Shown here piece after piece: positions 11,680-23,581 of a stretch of DNA of 64,000 nt (positions are counted from its first letter, which is position 1; each line of letters begins with the position of its first letter). Where the stretch lies: assembly GCF_002878395.1 (NCBI RefSeq), contig NC_061119.1, positions 44,330,808 to 44,394,807 on the forward strand, written 5' to 3'. The notes below the pieces were generated by a model. The model worked only from the letters and a program-made list of their open reading frames with translations, did not search any database and was not told the DNA's origin. The position numbers were made by a program, and so were the translations under genes. The DNA is from Capsicum annuum (lineage: Eukaryota > Streptophyta > Magnoliopsida > Solanales > Solanaceae).

Positions 11680-11785
11680 ATATGTATGTATATGTATATA
11701 TATATATATACACACACACGCACACACATATATATACACATATATTTATATATATGTGTGTATATATATATTTATGTATATATGA
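11680..11785. repeat. TA/CA/TG microsatellite in LTR2
   Basis: Alternating TA runs with embedded CACACACACG and TGTGTG tracts. LTR3 has a much shorter TA run at the same relative place (about 22125-22140), so the tract expanded or shrank after the two LTRs separated. Confidence 0.85.
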
Positions 11786-12582
11786 TTACCCATTAGAGTT
11801 TGGATAGTGATGATGATATGATGATATATGGTTACCGGTTTGTGTCTGGGTATTGATGATGATATTGATGACATGTACACTCGTTAAAAGACTAGAAGAT
11901 TATTATGATATTGATTATATGATTACTGATTTGAGTCTAGAATTTCTGTGATATTAATTATGATAGTGGTGATATGACATCAACGATATTGATGATTATG
12001 ATATTGGTTATGAAGAATAATATTAATGATATGTTCATCGGTTTCAAGTCTCAAAGTGGGAATTGTTATAGTGTGGCGTAATATGGGTAGTTTATGATTG
12101 TACCTTGGGCGTTAGCACATGATGGTAGTTCAGGTTATACTCTCTTTGTGTGTACACTCAAGGCTTATGGGGGCCTGCGTTGGGTTATTTACTTTTCGCA
12201 CTTATTGTCTTATAGGGGTCAATCTTGTAGTTATTCGCATATGTTTATGATCCTTTATATTATGCTATTATTCCGGTTATTTACTTATTTATGCACAACG
12301 ATGTTGGGGTTATCGAAAAGGTTCGCTTCCTTACCTTGACTTTGTTATGTTATCTTGCATTTTATGATATCTATATCATGGCTTAGCTCAGTTGGCTGAT
12401 GATGCCTACTGAGTACCAGTGATTTTGTTACTCGTACTATACTTCTATACCTTTTTGGTGTAGATCCAAGTACCAGTTGCCGCCATTGATTCGAGGATCA
12501 TGCTGTGTTAGATTTCGGAGATATGGTGAGCTCTTGGAGTTGGAGTTGCCCCATTTCCTTCTATCTTACTTATTTCTAGTGT

Positions 12583-14522
12583 TTTCACGACCCAATTTCT
12601 CGAGTAAGGATGGCGCCTACTAAAACCCAAGAGTAGGCAAGCCAACCCCGAAGTCTGGAGCGGCTAGTAATGGACTACCCACATTAAATAAAAAAGAATG
12701 CGGAATACATGAAATAAGAGAATAAAACACATAATAAATCCCCAAAACCTGGTGATATCACTACAAGAGCCTCTAATATAACAAGAGTACAAAAGTGGAA
12801 TAACTGAAGTTAATTATACTAGTACAACTTATCTCCGAATACAACATAGAGTGTATGTTATAGATAAGAGAGAGATAAGTAATACTATGAACCTCAGGAG
12901 CTCACTCTAATACTCTGAACCTCAGGAGTTCACTCTAAGTTTTTGAACAGTGGATGCTCCGCACGATGCACACATCAATGGTGATAACCTGTACTATGAT
13001 CTGTAGGTTACAGCAGGGTATTATGAGTACAAAACGAATGGTACTCTATAGGGAACTATGAACTGAGCTCCAAAGATATAGTAGATATATACAACATATA
13101 AACAGAATAGAAACTACACCCGAGTCGATAAATCATATAACAAGCCAATGAGGTAATAAGGAACAACCATCATGTTCATGTCCAATAGACCAACATAATA
13201 AGGCTAAGTGAGTAATAAGGGTGCACTTTCTTAGTCCAGCCATACTTAGGAATCTCAAAACTATACCGTATATCCCTAGCCAATATACGAATAAAGAGAG
13301 AAAGAAGAATATATAATAATAAACAGGGCCAAGGTATGAATATACAATTTGAACAAATGAAAGAAGAATATATATATATATATATGAGGTCAACTGAAAG
13401 CATAGACCAAGTAATCATGTCCTCCTTTTAAGACCTCATCATAATCCTATCAAGATTTAATACTATCATACTTAGGGTTTCTAATCCACATTGCTAGACA
13501 TGAAATAATAGTGCATGATAATGCAATCGTAAGATAGAAGAGTCCGAAAACATACCTCAAGTATTGATACTAAATCAATGAACAATTTTTCATAAACTTA
13601 GCCATAATAATAATCATAAAAATGATAATAATAATACCAATAACAGCGGGGTAATCGGCTATTCCAGACAACCAAATACCTAGTCGAACCTCTGCGTACC
13701 CCCACTGCCTAGTATCATAAGGTTCAATCAGCATATAACAACACAAGGCATGGTCATCACCCATATCTATACAAACGACCAATACCAGCTGATAGACATA
13801 GACACATAATGGTGATAGGCAATACGTATTCAAGAATGAATGCAAGGTACACAATCAACATCACAATCTCTTCGTCATAACCATCCCCATCATAACTATC
13901 ATTGTCATGGCCATCATCATTTTCATAACTTTCCAGCCTTTTCGAGTATCAATATCATCATCACAACATCCTCTAGTATTTTTGAGTATCAACATAATCA
14001 TCATAGTATCCTCCAGCTTTGTCGGGTATCAATTTTATCATCACAGTATTCTTTGGACTTGTCGAGTATCTGTATCATCATCACAGTTTCTCCGGCATTA
14101 TCAAGTATCAATATCATCATAATCATCAATACATATATACATATATATAGATATATGATAGGTACATAGACTCAAGTCGTGGTTAAAAGTGTAAATTTGT
14201 CAATCTATTTCCCAGAGTGATCTTCATGAATATATCATTTTAAAGATGTAGAAAGGGTCAGAATATCTCACGAATGGAGTAAGTAATAGTGTCAAATCAT
14301 GGACCAGAATCTGCTTTAGTTAAATCTTTAAAACGTCATTATTAAATATTATTTCAAACAAGTGAAGACTTCAAAAGAGGAAATTGACTATAAAAACCAA
14401 ACAAACTGCCCACTAAACGAACCATCGATCCTAGAAGTCATAAATGACTTGGACAACTACGGAGAGGCTCTAATGGAAAAGAAAAGCATGAAAAATGAAA
14501 AATAACCGAAATGGTCATTACA
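12583..14522 (-). mobile_element. Element C LTR (minus strand), inserted in LTR2
   Basis: On the plus strand it begins TTTCACGACCCAATTTC (expected TGTCACGACCC) and ends CCGAAATGGTCATTACA, the reverse complement of a TGTAATGACC LTR start. Central blocks match LTR1-LTR3 loosely, so C is a cousin family in opposite orientation. Next to its right end the minus strand reads 'cttttagtagtggatat', the usual last words of the internal region before a 3' LTR in this group. It is therefore the 3' LTR of C. It contains a TA run (13368-13385) and several spurious short frames. Confidence 0.75.
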
Positions 14523-16235
14523 ATATCCACTACTAAAAGGACTTTCATCCCCAAAAGTCAATGGATTGAAAGAATCTCAAAAACTTAAAAGGATAAGGTA
14601 CTGGGTCTACATGCTCCGAGCATGACTTCCAAAATAATCTCAATAAAGAGGACACTTTCAAGGGATTATCCACCGATATCCTCTTTTCAACCATCACCCT
14701 CACTTCACTTCCAAACATCCAAAACTCAATTTCAACCACTAACTAGCCTCCAACTAACCGAAAAGGTTGATGCTTGCAAATCTGAACCACAATATACTGA
14801 TACCTTCTCGATACCTAAAAAATCAGCAAAAGCTCATCCAAGACAAAGAAAAACCAAGACATGAGTCATACCACTAATTCCAAATCAAAATATACCTTTC
14901 TTTACCATTTGACACGTCCACTACAAACCAAGAGAAAATTACTTAAATCTCGTCTGCATAATCTCATCATATAGAACTTGAAGAATTGAGGATTATATGC
15001 TAAAAGTCTATCTGAGAAACATGAGAATAAACCTATAAGGTGCTATCGGGGCACAAAAATTGAGATAATCAAGGAATGCAATCTATGACAATACTACAAC
15101 CAGTATAGGTTGTAATCAAATCAAAATCCAAAAGATTAAGGAATAACTACTCAGCACTAAACATTTTGCTCTGGATGTCCTATCAACCATGAATGAAACT
15201 ATACTGAATCCAGCTCGAGTATACTACTCCCGCTAAGTATATCATCAAAAATTCCCAAAGAAAACTAGAAACTTATGGTCAAAGCTAAAAGAACCAATAC
15301 CAAGTCCATGGGCTATCATCTGAACACTTATCAAATTTAATCCATCCAAAATTGAGAAGATCGAATAGGCAACGACAGATTAGGTTCAACCATCCTATAA
15401 ATTAAATCCAAACTGAAACAAGTCTAAAACAAAGGTCGCACACAAGCTCTACAACTCCAAGCTAAGATCTTAACACCAAGGTTAAATTGATTAATTTTAA
15501 CTCCAACCAAATCTGAAGACAGGTAGGCATTTATACTCTAAATCAATCATAACTTTAAATCACCATTATAAGGCGTCAAGTTAAAATTGAACTAATAAGA
15601 CTATATCATTGCCAACCATTCAAATAGACTTCAGTATCCAAATCTAACATATTCAAGCTAAATCATGCCAAGTCAAAATCAAAACTTAGCATAAGAACAA
15701 AAAATCACTGTAGAATTGAAAACACAAGCAACCAACTCTGTATTAGCTAGAGGGCATGAAATATAGCCACAGATTAGAACCTATTTCAAAGGATATACCA
15801 CTTGTTGAAAATGCAAATAACCTACTCAATAAACGCTAGAGGACATGAACTATCAAAACATACTCATTAAATCCCCAAAGCTCCAAACCACATAAGTAAA
15901 GGCAAAAACTCAAACAACATAGAGAAATACAACTTTATCCAAAAGCTAACTAGTCCAACACTACGTCACAACAATAATAGCCATAGGCACCAATCATCAA
16001 GGAGAAATACTTAGCCAAGTCTCATTAGGGCGATCAAACTCTAGAACGGGGATTTCCTTAATCAACCCAAGAGTCACATCATCGAAGAAGAAATATATCA
16101 CTCTCAAAATAAAGGTGAAAGTCAAGAACACCACCAAGAAATCAACAACTCAACATAAAGAATCTCTACAAGGCCAACTTAGGAAGCAATCGCAAGAAAG
16201 GCCACTTGTCTCTAACTTTCAAACTTTACTACACA
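14523..16235 (-). mobile_element. Internal remnant of element C and unassigned sequence
   Basis: The first 100 bases are 3' internal sequence of C on the minus strand. Beyond about 14870 the sequence is A- and C-rich on the plus strand and shows no gag, RT, integrase or chromodomain wording in any frame that I can recognise. One phrase, 'tagagggcatgaa', recurs (15750 and, with one change, 15840). The stretch stops where B's gag resumes. It may be an undescribed part of C, or another insertion. Open frames here (14545-14864, 16115-16318) look like chance. Confidence 0.4.
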
Positions 16236-16980
16236 AAACCATAACACAGAAGTACATGTATCACAACCTTAGATATCACTTGAGGGATCAGATCTCAAGA
16301 TGGAGTAGTGCTCCATGACAGTTATAGAATATAAGGCCCATTTTACCAAGTTGTATAGGCATGCTACTTCTATTTTGGATATTTAGTATAAGAGAGTTAG
16401 TTTCTTTGTTAGAGGTCTGATACTTTCCCTCTACATGTCTACTCAGAGTTTAGTTGCTTTGGGTAGGTCTTTTGCTAAGGTTTTTGGCCATTCTTATGTG
16501 ATAGAGGAGATACATCATGAGTCCTAAGGGGTAGGGATAATAGTCCTAGATTTCAAGATAGTTTTAATGGAAGTTCTAGTAGCTCCAAGTTTAGAGGTAG
16601 TGTTTTTTAAGGTAGAAACCCTCTTTGTTGGTTATATCAGCCTCACAGTTAGCCTAGTTGACTCGTTTAGGAAGTGCTCCAAATTATTAAAAGAGGGTAA
16701 CCTTATGCTAGTATTTGCCATGGTCAGGGTAGCGGTGTCTTCTAGGGGTTCATCTTTAGGTTATTCTAGTCAAGTTTTCTACTCAAGTTAGCTGGATTTT
16801 CTAGTTTTGATAAAACTCAGGTTACTTGTTATAGTTGTGGGGGTTGTGATCATTATTCACAAAAGTTCCATTATTGTGGGGCAATTATTATTTCACCTCT
16901 GAGTTCTCTCCTAATTATAGCAGTTCATCCCTTAACTTGAGGTGGTTCTCAGACAGGTAGGACAATAGGTTAGGATCTTA
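16236..16980 (+). pseudogene. gag: Element B gag, C-terminal part with decayed zinc knuckle
   Basis: The wording parallels A's gag: 'gaagtac', 'ccttagatatcacttgaggg', 'atgacagttatagaatataa', then 'ggtaggtcttttgctaagg' and 'gtgatagaggagatac'. A glycine/serine-rich spacer follows. The zinc knuckle at about 16831-16875 reads C-Y-S-C-G-G-C-D-H-Y-S-Q-K-F, so the CX2C and His are present but the last Cys has become Phe. In the living family this knuckle binds the genomic RNA. The N-terminal half of gag, the leader and the primer site are missing, lost with the C junction. Stops and frameshifts are frequent. Confidence 0.75.
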
Positions 16981-16984
16981 GCTA

Positions 16985-17420
16985 GGTGGTGAGCGTGGTT
17001 GGTTGTATGTTGTACCTCCTAGACTCGAGCTTGAGTCTTCAGATATTGTTGTCACAGGTACAATTTTAGTTTATCATCAGTTGGCCTTTGCATTATTTTA
17101 TTTTATATCCACTTGTTCTTATATGTGTTCTTATTATGGTCCACTATTAGAGTTATCTTGGGCTTTATTACCCATGTTATTATGTGTATCTATCCCCGTA
17201 GGTGATTCCTTAGTAGTGGATCGGTTCTTAGATCATGTGTTGTAATTGTTAGAGATATTGATACTTATTCTGGTCTCATTAAATTGTACATGGTAGATTT
17301 TTGATGTAATTCTAGGTATGGGCTGATTGTCCCACTATCATACAGTCATGGATTATTTTGCAAAGACAGTTATCATAACCATTCCTGGCTAACCCCTAGT
17401 CGTGTGGCAATAAGATGTTA
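16985..17420 (+). pseudogene. pol: Element B aspartic protease remnant
   Basis: An 80-aa frame (17003-17245) reads IVVTGTILVYHQLAFALF, then STCSYMCSYYGPLL and IPVGDSLVVD. Intact relatives have D-P-G-S-T-F-S-Y-V-S here. The catalytic Asp is replaced (FYFISTCSYM), so the active site is lost. After 17245 the characteristic dimer-side wording 'gtaattctaggtatggg' (VILGMDWL in the family) continues out of frame to about 17400. Protease would release gag, RT and integrase from the polyprotein. Confidence 0.7.
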
Positions 17421-17429
17421 CGATTAATT

Positions 17430-18480
17430 CTTATATATTTGCTAGGAGGATTATTTCAAGGGTTTGTGAGTTTTATCTGGATTATACTAATGATGTTAGT
17501 ATAGAGATTCAATCGTTTGACTTTATTTCCATAGTTCATGAGTTTTCTAATATTTTTCCTATTAATCTACCTACTATACCTCCTGCTCGTGATATTGAGT
17601 TTATATTGATCTTGATCTTGGTAACTGACCTATTTTAATGGCACCTTACTATATGGCTTCTGTTGAGCTTAAGGTGCTAAATTCTCAACTTGAGAATCTT
17701 CTTGGTAAGGATTTTATTAGATCAAGTATTTCTCCTTAGGGAGCTCCTATGCTGTTAGTAAAGAAAAAAAACTGATCCATGCATATATATATTGATTATA
17801 GATAACTAAATAAGGTGATGGTGAAGAACCATTACAGTATGCATTATATTGATGACTTTTTTTTGACAAGCTTTAGGTTGTAGCAGTGTTTTTAAGATTA
17901 ATTTAAGCTCTGGTTACCATTATTTGAGGATTCGGTCTGAGGATATCCTAAAGACAGGATTTTGGACCCTCTAAGGTCATTATGAGTTCCTGTTGATGTC
18001 TTTTGGGTTGATTAATGCTCCAGCCGCATTAATGCTTTTGATGTATCGAGTATTTATACCTTATTTTGATATTTCATATTTGTGTTCATCATGACATCTT
18101 TGTGTATTCAAGGAGTAGAGAGGAAAATATGTAATATTTGAAGATTTTGCTCTAGACTTTGAGACATCATGTGCACTTTGCTAAATTCTCTATGTGTGAG
18201 TTTTGGCTCAATTCGGTGACATTCATTGAGTGTATGGTAACTAAGGATGGTATTATGAAAAACCCAACAAAGATTGAGGCCATTTATGATTGAGGTAAGC
18301 CTATATCTCTGAACGAGGTTCATAGCTTCATTGGGTTGGCTGGTTATTATTGATGATTCATTGAGGGTTTTGCCACTATTTTAGCATAGATGATAAGATT
18401 GACTCGAATGAAGATTCCTTTCTGATAGTCCGAGGAGTGTGACTCAAGCATTTGTAAGCTTAAGGATTTTCTTACATTAA
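17430..18480 (+). pseudogene. pol: Element B reverse transcriptase remnant
   Basis: RT copies the element RNA to DNA. Recognisable blocks in order: 'ccttactatatggcttctg', 'ggagctcctatgctgttagt' ([13 protein letters not shown] block), 'catatatatattgattata' (YR..N block), 'gacaagctttaggttg' (FDQLQG), 'tctggttaccattatttg' (SGYHQ), 'tcttttgggttgattaatg' (SFGLTNAPA). The catalytic motif at 18084-18110 should read FIDDILVYS, but one base is missing ('gttcatcatgac' instead of 'gttcatcgatgac'), which shifts the frame inside the active site. Numerous further stops. The connection domain is visible to 'ggctggttattattgatg'. Confidence 0.85.
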
Positions 18481-18489
18481 CTCATTTTT

Positions 18490-18900
18490 GGTTCTTCCTA
18501 TTGAGCATGAGGGATTGACCATATATTATGATTCCTTAAGTGTTGGCTTACATTATGTATTTATATAGTAGGGTCGTGTTATCACTTATGCTTCAAGGTA
18601 ACTTAAGGTGCATGAGCGCAACTACCCCACACATGATTTAGAGTTAGAATAGGTAGTTTTTGCACTTAAGATTTAGAGGCATTCTCTCTATGGGCTGCAT
18701 TGTAAGATTTTTATTAATCATTATAGTCTTCAACATCTTTTGACAGAGAGATCTTAATGCTAGGCAACATATATGGATGAAGTTTCTTAAGGATAATGAT
18801 ATCTATATTTTATACTATCCGACCAAGGTAAATATGGTAGTAGATGTCTTAAGTCAGAAGGTAGTGAGTATGGGTAGTTTGGCTTGTATTTCAGTTTCTC
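18490..18900 (+). pseudogene. pol: Element B RNase H remnant
   Basis: Wording of the gypsy RNase H follows RT directly: 'tatattatgattcctt' (V-YCDAS), 'tatagtagggtcgtgttatc' (QQGRVI), 'cttatgcttcaaggtaactt' (AYASRQL), 'gcatgagcgcaactacccc' (HERNYP), 'ccgaccaaggtaaatatggt' (P-GKANVV). RNase H removes the RNA strand during DNA synthesis. Frames are interrupted by at least four stops. Confidence 0.8.
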
Positions 18901-19139
18901 AGAGGCCATTGGCATAGGACATTCAGTCCTTATCTATTTTTTTGGTGGGACTTGATATTTCAAACTCTCAAAGGATTTCTGCAAGTGTCGAGGTGAGGTC
19001 TTTGTTAATTGAGTAGATTTGGGATCATTAGTTAGAAGATAATAGACTTCGCATATTCTATGATTATGTGTTAAGTGCTGAGTCTAAGAGGGATACCATA
19101 GATTCTGCGGGTGTTTTGAAATTTGATAGTTGCATTTTT

Positions 19140-19790
19140 GTTTTAAGGATTAATGACTTGGTTCAATTGATTTCCACAAGACTCATAGCTCTAGATATTC
19201 CATTCATCCGGGTATAGCTAAGATGCAGAGATTTGAGGCAACATTATTGATGGGGTGGCATGAAGAGAGATGTGGAAGATTTATTAGCTCGCTGCCTATG
19301 TTTCCATTAGTTGAAGGTTGAGCATGAATGATCAAGTGGTTTGATTCAAAGATTGCTCATTCTCGAGTGGAAAATGGGAGTGGATTACCATAGATTTTGT
19401 TAGTGGTTTGCCTTGTACATACCGTAGTTCTAATGGTATTTGGTTCATCATATATCAGATGACAAAGTCAGCATATTTCATCCCTATTCATGTGTCCTTC
19501 AGTGCTGAGAGGTTAGCCCGTATCTATGTGCATGAGATAATCTATTTGTATGGTGTGCCTATATCAATTATTTCATATTGGGGTTCTGTGTTAACTTCTA
19601 GTTTTTCGAGAGCTTTTTAAAAGGATTTAGGTACTTCGGTGGATCTTAGTAGACCATTCTATCAATAAAAAAAATGGCCAGTTAGAGTGGATTATTCAGG
19701 TTCTAGAGGATATGCTTTGGGTCTGTGTTATGGATTTTGGAGGTTAGTATGAGGACCACTTATCCTTGACAGAGTTCTTATCTAATAATA
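19140..19790 (+). pseudogene. pol: Element B integrase remnant
   Basis: The zinc-binding part is seen at about 19185-19315 ('tattccattcatccggg', 'gggtggcatgaagagaga', 'ttattagctcgctgcc'). The catalytic core is clearest in a 70-aa frame (19408-19620): the first Asp lies in 'atagattttgttagtgg' (IDFVSGLP), followed by MTKSAYFIPIHVSFSAERLA and HEIIYLYGVPISIIS. The second catalytic Asp is lost (IISYWGSVLTS where relatives have IISDRGSQFTS). Integrase would join the DNA ends to the host chromosome. Confidence 0.85.
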
Positions 19791-19959
19791 GTTATCATTA
19801 AATAATTGACATGGTCCCTTTTAAGGATTTGTATGGTAGGTAATGTCGTTGCATGTTTGGATAGTTTGAGACTTTAGTGGTTAGACCCTGTGGTACTGAT
19901 TTATTTCAGGAGTCGTTGGATTGAGTCATAGTTATTTTGGATTAGTTGAGAGCTGCTCA

Positions 19960-20450
19960 GAGTAGGCAGAAGGATTAAATAGATCGTAGGCTTCATACCT
20001 TGAGATTTAAAGTTGGTGATCGAGTTTTCCTCTGTGTGTTGCCCATGAAGGGTCTGAAGAAGTTTAAGAAAAAAGGCAATCTCAGCCCTATATATTTATG
20101 ACCTTTTGAGATTTTTCACATAGTTGGTAAGGTGGCTTATGAGTTAGCCTTACCCCTAGATTTTGCTACTGTCTATCCTGTTTTCCATGTTTTTATGTAG
20201 CAGTGACACATTTTTTATCTATCTCATGTGCTTAGATTCAGATCAGTCAAGTTGGATGAGAATATGACTTTCGTGGAGGAGTCTATGCTCATTTTGGCTA
20301 GTGAGGTCAGGAAATTGCGTACTAGGGAGATTCCGACAGTTAAGGTTCAATGAAGGCACAACCTAGTGGAGGAGGCCACTTGGGAGATTGAGAGAGATAT
20401 TGACTCAGTATCTAAATCTATTCAAGGCATCAACTAAAATCCTAATCCTT
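19960..20450 (+). pseudogene. pol: Element B integrase C-terminus and chromodomain-like tail
   Basis: Blocks 'atgaagggtctgaagaagtt' (MKGVMRFGKKGKLSPRY-type), 'ggtggcttatgagttagcc' (VAYEL-LP), 'ctatcctgttttccatgttt' (VHPVFHVSML), 'tgaggtcaggaaattgcgta' (chromo core, V-KLRTREI), and 'gaggaggccacttgggag' (VEEATWE) appear in order. In chromoviruses this tail steers insertion into heterochromatin, which fits the nested setting. Internal stops, including one in the tryptophan-rich strand ('gttcaatgaagg'), disable it. Confidence 0.8.
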
Positions 20451-20488
20451 GAATTTCATGGATGAATGTCCTTTTTAGTAATGGTTAT

Positions 20489-23216
20489 TGTTATGACACT
20501 TCAGGTTATTTTATGTATTTCCACTTATTTTCACTATTAGAGCTTTCCTATTGCTGCCCCAAGTTAGTTTTGACTTGATGGGATTGACAGTTTGGTTACC
20601 GGGTAGTTCGTTTGGTTGTTATAGGTAATTCCCTATTTTTAAGTCTTCAATGATTTGAATTGGTTAACGGGCAAAAACTTCAGTCAAAAGACCTCATATA
20701 CCAATTTTGACTGTCTTAAAAGCTTTAGAAAGTTGATTTAAGGCTAGAAGGACTCCTTGTTCAGGTCTTGAGGCCCCCGAGCTAATTTCTACCTATTGGT
20801 TGAAAAGTTAAGAGAATGAAATATGGGTATGGGACCTACTTTTACTCAAAACAACCTCAAATGGAAATTTTAACCACTCTATTAAGTCTAAAACTTCAAA
20901 TTTGATAAGTTAGTATAATCCATTTACATATACGAGATTCTGGAAGAATCCCGAGGGGTTGGTGGAGACTTGGAGATTTCTAAGTCTCTCAAATATTCTA
21001 GTGTGATTGCTAATAGCGAGCTAAAGTGGCATGATTGCGACTCCCTTGCCAGGCCACCCAAATGTCAAGATTGCAGTGCCCAAGTTACGATAGCGACTTG
21101 CATGAGCAGCCACTAGATATAACGATAGTGAGCCCTAGGTTGCGATAGCAACACCTGGGTACCTGGGGTGGGTATAAATATACCATTTTCAACTTGTTTT
21201 GCCTATTTCTTATCTATTTTCTACAGACTAAAACTGTTAAAGAGAGGAAAATCTTGTAGGTGATCTCCTTTGATTTGAGGTAAGATTTCACCCTTTTTAA
21301 TGGTAGATTTCCCATTTCTTGTTCAAATCCATAAAACTTGGTTTCTTGATTTTATCCCCAATTTAGCTTTGATTTAACCCATTTTATAGGGTAATTACTC
21401 CTTCACCATGTGAAAATGTTGGGTTGGCTCCGAAAATGCAATTCTCATAAATGGGACCCAATGGGGTTTTGGTGTAATTTTTGGACCAGAAGCACAATGG
21501 TGTAATATGGGTATTAGTGTATTCTCGTGTTGATGAGTAGATTATGATTTTTATAGTTTGACATCTTGCTGAAGCTTCTTGAAGGGAAAGTCGGTGATTT
21601 AATGGATTCTTTGAGCTTTCTTTAGCATCCAGGTAGACTAAGTTTTCCCTATTCTTAAATTGAGCTAATTTATAGTATGCTTATAATATTATGTTAGATA
21701 TGGGATGGGTTTTAGATGTTGGTATGATTGATGCAATACCTGGTTAGTTAGTCCGTTAAGACTATTTGGAAATCATATTTTTTGTGATTTAGCATAGTTT
21801 CTTAGGTCACTAGTAGAATTTCTATCTTAAGGATATTGAGGCCTTGTTTGACATCTAAAAGTTGAATTTAATACCTCAATCTAGTACGGGGTAGAATTTG
21901 ATTGATCATGAATGTCGGGGTTAAGAAATGGGTTTCGACCCGCCTAAGGACAAGACTTGAACTAGTATTGGTAGCCTTTTAATCGCTCCTTATGTATCTT
22001 GAAATACTTGTTGAGGTGATACTGAGGAGAATTAGTACTTATTGGTCATGATGGTTGGGTATTGGGAGTTGATGCTAACTATAGAAGGACCCGATGGTTT
22101 TGATGTTGATTATTAATGTAATATATTATATATATATATTATGATAATCAATTCAATTTAGGCTAGTGATGATTTTATGATAATAAATTATTACCAGTTC
22201 AAGTTCGAATATTGATGAAGATATTAATGACATGTATACCCGGTTCAAGCCTGAAAAATTATTATGATATTCAGTATATGATTAACGGTTCGATTACGGA
22301 TATTGCTATAAAATTAATTATGATAGAGGTAATATGACATTGATAATATTGATGATTACCATACTGGTTATGGAGATTAATATTAATGATATGCATATCA
22401 ATTTCATGTACGAAAGTTGCTTTTTTATAGTGTGGCATGATATGGATAGTTTATGATTGTACCTTGAGAGTTGGCAAATAATGGTGGCCCGAGTTATACT
22501 ATCATTGTTTGTACCCTCCAGCTTATGAGATCTTGCATTGGGTTATTTACTTTTCCACACTTATTGGCTTATGGGCGTCAATCTTTTTGTTATTCTCGCA
22601 TATGTTTGATCCCTTATGTTGTGCTATTATTCTGGTTATTTGCTTATTCATGTACACCAATTTTCGAGTTATCTCAGGTTTGTTTCCTTACCTTGACTTA
22701 GTTATGCTACTTAAATTTGTTAATACATATATCATAGTTTAGCTCAGTCGGTCGATGATTCCTACTGAGTGCTGATGGATTTGGTACTCATACTACACAT
22801 CTATATCTTTTTAGTGCAAATCCAAGTACTAGCTATCGACGTTGATTTGAGTAACATGATGTGTTAGATTATGGAGATAGGGTGAGCTCTTGAAGTTAGA
22901 GTTGCCCTATTTCCTTGAATATTACTTATGTCTAGTCTTTAGTTTTGAGACAAGATTATATTGACTTTTTTAGAATTGGGTTGTTTTTATAGTTGCTCTT
23001 GTATTAGCTCTTCTAGATCATGGGATAGTTTTCTATATTCTGGCTACCTTTAGACTATTTCTACTTTATTTCTTTTTGTATTAAATTGCCTATTTGTCCT
23101 TTTTTGGTGTATTTCTACCAATTTAGTCCATTGGGAATAGCTTCAGGATAAGGTTTAGCTTACCTACTGGTGGGATGGAGTAGGTGCCAAAATAACTCAT
23201 AAATTAGGTCGTGACA
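20489..23216 (+). mobile_element. Element B 3' LTR (LTR3), 2.73 kb
   Basis: Starts TGTTATGACACTTCAGG behind 'ctttttagtaatggttat' and ends AAATTAGGTCGTGACA. It parallels LTR2 along its length, with the same 'tagcgag' module (21005-21165), TATA box, and central and terminal blocks. Because it is followed by A's gag instead of a primer site or new leader, it is the 3' LTR of the inserted B. Confidence 0.9.
21173..21180 (+). promoter_or_regulatory. Candidate TATA box in LTR3
   Basis: TATAAATA, 684 bp into LTR3, behind 'acctgggtacctggggtggg'. It matches the LTR2 position and context. Confidence 0.6.
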
Positions 23217-23221
23217 AGGTA
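23217..23221 (+). repeat. Target-site duplication of element B, right copy (AGGTA)
   Basis: Five bases directly after the CA end of LTR3. Compared with the left AGATG, positions 3 and 5 differ by transitions. Gag of element A continues at the next base. Confidence 0.65.
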
Positions 23222-23581
23222 TATCAAGAGGCCCAAGACGGCAACGATAAAAAGATGTAATATCAAGGAAGTTTTAGTAGGAGCCGTAGTGGCTTACAAT
23301 TCAGAGGCAATGGTTTTCACAATAGGTAGCCTCTACGTCAACCTTATAAATATTTGTGTAGTCTAGTAAGCTCATTTATGCCGCTTTTTAGATTACCGAT
23401 GGAGGACTATTTAGTTATTATGATCATCTAACTAGAGTATTAGTCAGCCTCTAAGAGTTTCATCTTCATGTTATTCTAGTTGTGGTGGTCATTTAGGGTA
23501 TGACAGATCTTCTAGTTTCAGTACATCTCCTGGGGTATGTTATGGTTGTGGATCCTTTAGCCATTTCTCATGATAGTGTGA
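23222..23581 (+). pseudogene. gag: Element A gag, middle part with zinc knuckle
   Basis: Continues the gag that stopped at 10071: 'tatcaagaggcccaagacgg' then the glycine/serine/arginine-rich spacer ('ttttagtaggagccgtagtg'). The zinc knuckle is at 23538-23579: C-Y-G-C-G-S-F-S-H-F-S-stop-stop-C, so all four metal ligands of CX2CX4HX4C survive although two codons are now stops. Gag ends again just behind the last Cys, at the left end of a minus-strand LTR, and resumes at about 57200. Confidence 0.85.

Larger units (their letters stand above)
10072..12582 (+). mobile_element. Element B 5' LTR (LTR2), truncated by element C
   Basis: Starts TGTAATGACCCTTCAAGTC and runs parallel to LTR3 for about 2.5 kb: shared 'gaccactaatagcgag'-type module (10500-10660), TATA box, 'ttgatgaagcttct' block, TA/CA microsatellite, CTCAGTTGGCTGATGATGCC block, and 'gagctcttggagttggag'. 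It breaks off at about 12582, where LTR3 still continues for another 270-300 bp to its GTCGTGACA end. The missing end and B's primer site were lost at the junction with C. Confidence 0.85.

Noticed and set aside
13133..13418. Overlapping membrane-like frames on the minus strand
   Set aside because: Inside the C LTR over a TA run; hydrophobic residues come from AT-rich codons.
13840..14169. 109-aa histidine/serine/isoleucine-rich frame
   Set aside because: Made of ATCATC/CATCAC repeats in the C LTR; no family resemblance.
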